Source: an uncultured Lachnospiraceae bacterium
GTDB lineage: Bacteria; Bacillota_A; Clostridia; Lachnospirales; Lachnospiraceae
Length of the DNA: 6,149 bases
Assembly (NCBI GenBank): GCA_947302185.1
Contig: CAMYVI010000156.1
Span: 1-6,149, forward strand
Direction: 5' to 3'
A model generated the notes under the pieces. It saw only the letters and a program-made list of their open reading frames with translations, made no database searches and was not told the DNA's origin. A program made the position numbers and the translations under genes. Positions 5,519 to 6,149 of this stretch are shown here, piece after piece (position 1 is the stretch's first letter; the number at the start of each line of letters is the position of its first letter).

Positions 5519-6149
5519 ATGTTCCAAATCAATGAAAATTATCTGAAATTACAGGGAAGCTATCTTTTTTCTACAATTGCGGCAAAGATCCGGGCTTACA
5601 GCGAACTTCATCCGGACAAAGAAATCATCCGGCTCGGGATCGGTGATGTCACTCTGCCGCTGGCCCCGGCGGTGATCAGTGCTCTGCATGGCGCGGTCGA
5701 CGAAATGGCTGTCCAGGAGACCTTCCGCGGGTATGCGCCGGATTTGGGGTATGAGTTCCTCCGGAGTGCTATTTGCACAAATGATTTCCAGAGCAGAGGC
5801 GCGGACATCGCCGTAGATGAGATCTTCATCAGCGACGGCGCAAAGAGCGACTCCGGAAACATCGGAGACATCTTCTCTGTAAACAACAGGGTAGCCATCT
5901 GTGACCCGGTATACCCGGTCTATCTCGACTCCAATGTGATGGACGGGCGGGCCGGCGATTACGTCCCGGAGACGGAGCGCTACTCGAAAGTCATCTACAT
6001 GCCCTGCACGGAGTACAACGGTTTTGTGCCGGAGCTCCCGAAGGAGCAGCCGGATATGATCTATCTGTGCTTCCCGAATAACCCGACGGGAATGACAATC
6101 TCGAAAGCTGACCTTCAGAAATGGGTCGATTATGCCCGCGAAGTCGGCG
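5519..6149 (+). CDS. dapL: LL-diaminopimelate aminotransferase, N-terminal half (3' end outside window)
   Basis: This cytoplasmic PLP enzyme converts tetrahydrodipicolinate directly to LL-diaminopimelate with glutamate as amino donor. It replaces the three-step succinylase or acetylase routes to lysine and, in DAP-type walls, peptidoglycan. The frame is open through the right edge; 210 codons are visible of roughly 400 usual for the family. Hallmarks are MFQINENYLKLQGSYLF (1-17), IIRLGIGDVTLPL (36-48), ETFRGY (66-71), ISDGAKSD (104-111), DPVYPVY (129-135), VPELPKEQPDMIYLCFPNN (170-188) and the aminotransferase NNPTG (187-191). The PLP-binding lysine should lie beyond the window. GGAGG at 5506-5510, eight bases before the ATG, supports the start. 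The leader hairpin at 5419-5460 suggests possible control by premature termination. Confidence 0.96.
   Translation, partial: MFQINENYLKLQGSYLFSTIAAKIRAYSELHPDKEIIRLGIGDVTLPLAPAVISALHGAVDEMAVQETFRGYAPDLGYEFLRSAICTNDFQSRGADIAVDEIFISDGAKSDSGNIGDIFSVNNRVAICDPVYPVYLDSNVMDGRAGDYVPETERYSKVIYMPCTEYNGFVPELPKEQPDMIYLCFPNNPTGMTISKADLQKWVDYAREVG

Overview
This window looks like ordinary chromosome from a moderately GC-rich member of the Clostridia, most likely a gut-type Lachnospiraceae. The evidence is strong AGGAGG-type ribosome binding sites before every gene with a visible start, a helix-turn-helix/six-helix membrane regulator of a kind common in that family, a bacterial membrane pyrophosphatase of the K+-dependent type, and DapL, the one-step LL-diaminopimelate aminotransferase. 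I see no phage, transposon, CRISPR, tRNA or rRNA signal.

Layout. (1) The left edge to 869 (+) is the C-terminal part of an XRE-type regulator anchored in the membrane. The reading frame is open through the left edge and begins with the tail of a helix-turn-helix domain, so the ATG at 39 is internal. (2) 870-1017 holds a near-consensus promoter (906-934) followed at once by a perfect 14-bp hairpin (942-981) and a T-rich run. (3) 1018-2280 (+) is dinB, a Y-family translesion polymerase with a clamp-binding motif. (4) 2281-2504 holds a promoter (2370-2398), a small stem-loop, three copies of a 13-bp tandem repeat and a strong Shine-Dalgarno site that sets the next start. (5) 2505-4490 (+) is hppA, a membrane ion-pumping pyrophosphatase, closed by a strong terminator at 4521-4565. 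(6) 4613-5092 (-) is a small lipoprotein converging on hppA, with chagasin-like (inhibitor family I42) motifs. (7) 5093-5518 is a 426-bp divergent intergenic region with a 10-bp repeat in three copies, an extended -10 promoter and a perfect terminator-like hairpin. (8) 5519 to the right edge (+) is the first 210 codons of dapL.

The genes do not form a pathway. They look like separate transcription units: a regulator of unknown target, a DNA damage-tolerance polymerase, an energy-conserving pump that uses biosynthetic pyrophosphate, a surface protease-inhibitor-like lipoprotein, and a lysine/peptidoglycan precursor enzyme. The most interesting material is between the genes. dinB and dapL both have a promoter whose predicted start lies within a few bases of a perfect hairpin followed by T residues. 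Two different short tandem repeats, each in exactly three copies, sit in front of hppA and dapL. I found no convincing new multi-gene system.
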